Shown here in pieces: positions 19,231 to 22,901 of a DNA stretch of 22,901 nucleotides (positions are counted from its first letter, which is position 1; each line of letters begins with the position of its first letter). The notes under the pieces are model-generated. The model saw only the letters and a list, made by a program, of their open reading frames with translations. It made no database searches and was not told the origin of the DNA. The translations under genes were made by a program, and so were the position numbers. This stretch comes from Didymodactylos carnosus (taxonomy: Eukaryota > Rotifera > Eurotatoria > Philodinida > Philodinidae). Location: contig CAJNOQ010002728.1 in assembly GCA_905250885.1 (NCBI GenBank), positions 1-22,901 of the forward strand. The letters are read 5' to 3'.

Positions 19231-21349
19231 TGTATAGGTGGCGGATTCACCAGCTTCAGTAGGCTTGAGCCTTACATAGCTTTTACTCGACGAGGCGCGT
19301 AACGATCTCTGCTTGCTGAAGGTAATCTAAAGGACTCGAGCGAAAACATTCAAAAATCTATAGTTGAATTAAATAGATAAAACTCATGTGCCGGTTCTCT
19401 GAATAGTAAGCGTCTATTATTACATGAAAAATTTTCACAAGTTTCCTAAGAAACCTCCTGTGCTGATAAGTGCTTTTAACTTTTAACTTAAATCTGATTT
19501 TTGATTTAAATCCAACTTAATTTCTTGCTTAACTTAAGTCATCAAAATAGATGACGTGCTACTAAATTTGTTCAACTCAGTCAACTCAGTAGAAATATAC
19601 AAGTTTATTTTATAAATGTATAACGATTGATATTGTAGTGTTTATATACAAGTGATCAATGCAAAAGAAAAGGGCGACTAACTCGAAGTACTTGACTGAA
19701 ACAGGTCAAGTAACGACACTTCACAAGTTCTTGCTCAAGTACTCATCAGGTACTTGTACTAAGTACATTCACTAGGAACGTGACAGCCCCTTCGTTTTTT
19801 CGCTGTAAAGTTTTGCTTTAAAGAAATAGCAGCTTTCATGTTGAAAAAATATTTTGTAGGCTTTTTGTGACGAAAATGAGAGGAATAGGGTAAAATTCAC
19901 GAGAAATTTTGCAGAAACTACGCCATGAAGCAGAATCATCACTCATATGAGTTGCGAAAGGTGTCAGCAACGCCTTATGTTATGTTATTTAAGCATCGTT
20001 GTGATTGATCAAGCTCGATTATTTAGCTGCATTTCGAAGGCATAAGCTAGCTTGAGATGACTTGTACTCATTCTTTCTAAATAAATCGTAATTTCGCTCG
20101 TGTTTTACTGAAACACCAAAATCTTGCTATTCCAGTTCAGTTAACAAACGAAAGCCTGAGTCGCTACAGTGTTTATCTGTGCCAAAATTGAGAGCTGCAT
20201 GTACGAAAAGCCAGGGCTAGTGCGGATCATCTTCTTGTGATCAAATATGACTTGACAATTAATCTAATAGAATGTTCTATAGCTCTATGTCAAATATTCT
20301 GCGAAAAGTCTCTTTAATTATTTCAAGTTTTTCAAAAGCAATTCATTATAATTTTTGTAATTCATTATAAGCAGCGCTTTCCCTTAAAACTTCCTTGCTA
20401 TATATAGTACAAGTATTCGCTCCTAATGCATTTAAGATAGGATGAAGTAAAGAACTACTGTAAACATTTCTATTCCATTTTATTTTATAAATTCTAACAG
20501 AATCAATATAAAACAAAATCAGATGCAAGACTTTCAACCTATTCTTAGATCATCAGCAGGCAACGGTGAGACAACAACAGTGAGTAATTTTTTATTCCCA
20601 GAAAGAAAGTTTTAAACTTCATAGGTTTTAGGCGAAATCTTGTTACATTTCAGCTATTTTCCGAAAGTGTAATACGATATGATCACCCATCATAAGGATT
20701 TTCAGCTGGACGTTCAAACAAAACATGTATTCCTTATGAAGAAAACCTTAAAAGTTATTGTACCATTAAAGCAGTCGTATAAAATAACCTCCTTGGTACA
20801 TATTTGAAAAATTTGTTTGTATTTTTTCGTGTATAACTGATCACAAGGCGTTTAGCCTCTGAAGAAAAAGATTGTTTATTAATTAGACGACCAAAATGAA
20901 TCTTTCTCTCACGATAATTATGACAATACGCCCAGACGGAATACATTATCCGGTTTTAGTTTCCTTTTTTGTTGTTGTTGTAATTATCGTTTCCGCACTA
21001 AAAATAAAATAAAATATCAGAAAAAGACGTCGGATATTATTCAGTTCTTTTGAGAAAACATAATTTTCGAAATTATTACACAGAAAATTCAATGAAAATT
21101 TAGATTTTTTAGATTCAGCACAGAAATGGATAGACGTGAAAGCTGAATATGAGGTTGACTAACGGTCAACCAGACCGTAAGCGCCTGATCATTTAACCCA
21201 TTTTACAAATCCCCTAGAATTTGACAGGAACATATGGATAACGAACATCTTATTTTGCGGTTTAAAGTGTACTTTTCGAAATCTATTACGCGCTGAATTC
21301 AACCATACAATCATTGTCCTGATACGGTCGTTTCGCCAAATTAGGTAAG
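19231..21349. other. No gene seen; short motif clusters only
   Basis: 19470-19545 is enriched in TTAACTT/AACTTAA. A weak two-exon frame at 20523-20695 and unidentified frames at 20537-20346 and 20946-20755 were considered but not supported. No terminal repeats resolved. Confidence 0.4.
19673..19775. repeat. Cluster of CAAGTAC / GTACTTG motifs
   Basis: AAGTACTTGACTG, GTCAAGTAACG, CACAAGTTC, CTCAAGTACTC and GGTACTTGTACT occur within about 100 bases in both orientations. It resembles the subterminal arrays of the other small elements here. I could not define its ends. Confidence 0.4.
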
Positions 21350-22350
21350 ACGTGCCTGCAGATTTCTATACGACGTGCGAACAGATTTTTAATTTGAAAA
21401 TTTTTGTGCAGAATGTAGGCAAGATTTGTAGCAGGGAGTTCTAGCAGAATCTGTGCAAGATTTCTTACAAAATATTAATCGATTCTTCACAAAGTTTTAC
21501 AGATTTACTACTCATGCCCTCATTCCTAGTAAAATCCTGTCAGTATCTCGCCATCGTAGCATGTTGCGCTAACATCCGTGTGATACATAAAATATCGGCA
21601 GGTTTCCTCAAGAAAAACCCTGCCAAGTTCTACTAGTATTCTGTCCTTAAATTAATCATCATTCTGCTCTGCAATAGAGCATAAGTATAAGGATAAAGAA
21701 ACCATTGAAAGAACTGCAGGTTCTATCTCTTTCCCATTAAGTTACACTTAAAACTTGACTCAGCGAGTATGTAAGCCTCCTCTCAAACAGGAGAACGACT
21801 GCTTGCTCTGTCAGCTTGAGCTGAGAATTGTTCGTGCCTTATATGTGCTCTTTCGAGAGTATCAGAGAGATAATCGTTTTATAAAACCTATAGAATGAAA
21901 AATTGATATCATTTAAGTATATTGAACCTTCCCATGGAGCCAACTTTCAGAGAATTTCTGCATTAAACATTAAGATAACGCAAAAAAGAATGATTTACGT
22001 ACAAAAATTTTGCAAAAAGGTCAACTGATACACAATTTTGTATAATATTTTGTAAGAATTTCATCTTTGTAACCATTTTTTGCGTTACACCACTCATGTT
22101 TTTGCATTTTTTTGCCTAATTCCCGCAAAAAAAAATGTTGGTTTTGGCAACACGGGTTTGATTTTAAATTTACGAATCTTACCGAGAAAGTTAGAAATAC
22201 TGATGTCTATTATCTGCAGAAATTTCTCACTCTGTAATAAATCTGTTGTTATTGGCGATAAACTTGTGAAGATTTTGCATATATTCTGCTACAAATCTGG
22301 TCTGCATTCTGCAGTGGATGACTAAACTTCTGTTGCAGATTTCATCAAAA
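21350..22350. repeat. Diffuse inverted-repeat element with CTGCAGAATCTG-type motifs
   Basis: TGTGCAGAATGTAGGCAAGATTTGTAGCAG-like sequence at about 21406 is inverted at about 22290-22315 (CTGCTACAAATCTGGTCTGC on the plus strand). Related CTGCAGATTT, GCAGAATCTG and CTGCAGAAAT copies are scattered near both ends. A small hairpin (GGCAGGTTT...AAACCCTGCC) lies at about 21598-21625. Borders are approximate and no target duplication was identified. Open frames here are short and unrecognised. Confidence 0.4.
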
Positions 22351-22558
22351 TTTTACATTCTTTTTTTACAGAAAGTTCTTCTGGAGAACTCTCTTTTAAG
22401 TGAATTTTCTTACTGCTCTTGCCATTCGCTTATAGCAGCAAACCGAGTCCATTTGAAGAGTACGCTTTTAGCTACAAAAACGAGACGTTTTTCAGCTCTT
22501 CGCAACACTGTTTTCAAATTCTAATGGATCTATAACGTGAATAAAAACGATAATGCTG
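22351..22558. other. Short stretch, no gene seen
   Basis: A plus-strand frame running to 22524 matches no family and overlaps the inverted-repeat element. Nothing else supported. Confidence 0.4.
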
Positions 22559-22901
22559 TTAAGGGTGCCCCCCCCCTCTTTTTTGACCCTCTTGAAAACC
22601 GGGGACGCCGATGTCGGATCGGGTGAAATTTATAACAGAGATAGAACATCGAAAAAGAAAATCGATGTATTTTTGCATAGAATTTTGTGACGTGGTCTTC
22701 TAAGGGTTTTCTAGAAAACTCTAGTTTTCATCCAGTCACATGACGACCCCTCGAAAAAATGGTCCGATCGAGCTCAAAATTTTACCACAGATACTTCAAA
22801 CCCTGTCTCAGGTTCGTTTTTTTTCTTTTCAAAAAATATGCTTTCCTTCTCGAGATATCCCAAAAATGCTGGAAGTCACGCAAAAAAAACTCAGTTTTTT
22901 A
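22559..22901. mobile_element. Start of another TTAA-flanked element, running off the window
   Basis: TTAA (22559-22562) is followed by GGGTGCCCCCCCCTC and then a moderately GC-rich non-coding sequence unlike its AT-rich left flank. The layout (TTAA plus a G/C-rich terminus) mirrors the element at 14469-15746. Only one end is inside the window, so the call rests on that resemblance and on the abrupt composition change. Small hairpins such as CATCGA...TCGATG (about 22648-22668) occur inside. Confidence 0.3.

Noticed and set aside
20523..20695. Possible two-exon mini-gene (ATG at 20523, donor GTGAGT at 20580, acceptor TTTCAG before 20654)
   Set aside because: Good splice sites but only 32 codons, no recognisable protein, and alternative donors nearby; too little to support.

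Overview
This is an AT-rich eukaryotic, almost certainly animal, window. Genes are split by mostly short GT-AG introns, and most of the intergenic DNA is relics of transposable elements. I see no bacterial operons, rRNA, tRNA or CRISPR. The neuronal-calcium-sensor gene, introns of about 55-65 nt, a LEA-like 11-mer repeat protein and the dense, diverse small DNA transposons would fit a bdelloid rotifer. That is an inference, not a demonstration.

Left part (1-6839). A 52-bp perfect inverted repeat bounds a 288-bp element at the left edge. After a weak coding-exon candidate (610-741) comes the main gene, on the minus strand. It is a neuronal calcium sensor (NCS/frequenin/hippocalcin-like) EF-hand protein. 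I reconstructed seven exons from 5733 down to 3183, all with in-phase GT-AG junctions, giving 194 aa. A second 3'-terminal exon (1972-1704) lies further downstream, starts in the same splice phase and re-encodes EF-hands 3 and 4. Joining exons 1-5 to it would give a more orthodox 188-aa NCS protein. The locus therefore looks like a duplicated-3'-half gene with two possible C-termini, or a gene followed by a paralogue fragment. Intron 2 holds a decayed LINE reverse-transcriptase fragment (same strand as the gene) and a probable LINE 3' end on the opposite strand.

Middle part (6840-13436). A 410-bp hAT-like MITE built from GACTTG motifs and a CpG-rich duplicated GACGCGTCT repeat are followed by an intact single-exon gene (minus strand, 9259-9005). 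It encodes an 84-aa single-pass membrane protein with a 11-mer-repeat amphipathic tail resembling group 3 LEA proteins. Then comes a 610-bp hAT-type non-autonomous element with an exact 8-bp target-site duplication. A second hAT-like element abuts it and carries a nested MITE.

Right part (13437-22901). I could recognise no gene here. The region is made of a TTAA-flanked fold-back element (14473-15742), a CCGG-rich patch, a 1.35-kb element with 22-bp perfect terminal repeats full of GTTCTTC motifs (17883-19230), a diffuse inverted-repeat element (about 21350-22350), and the start of another TTAA-flanked element running off the window.

The two confident genes do not form a pathway. One is a calcium sensor; the other is possibly a stress or membrane protein.
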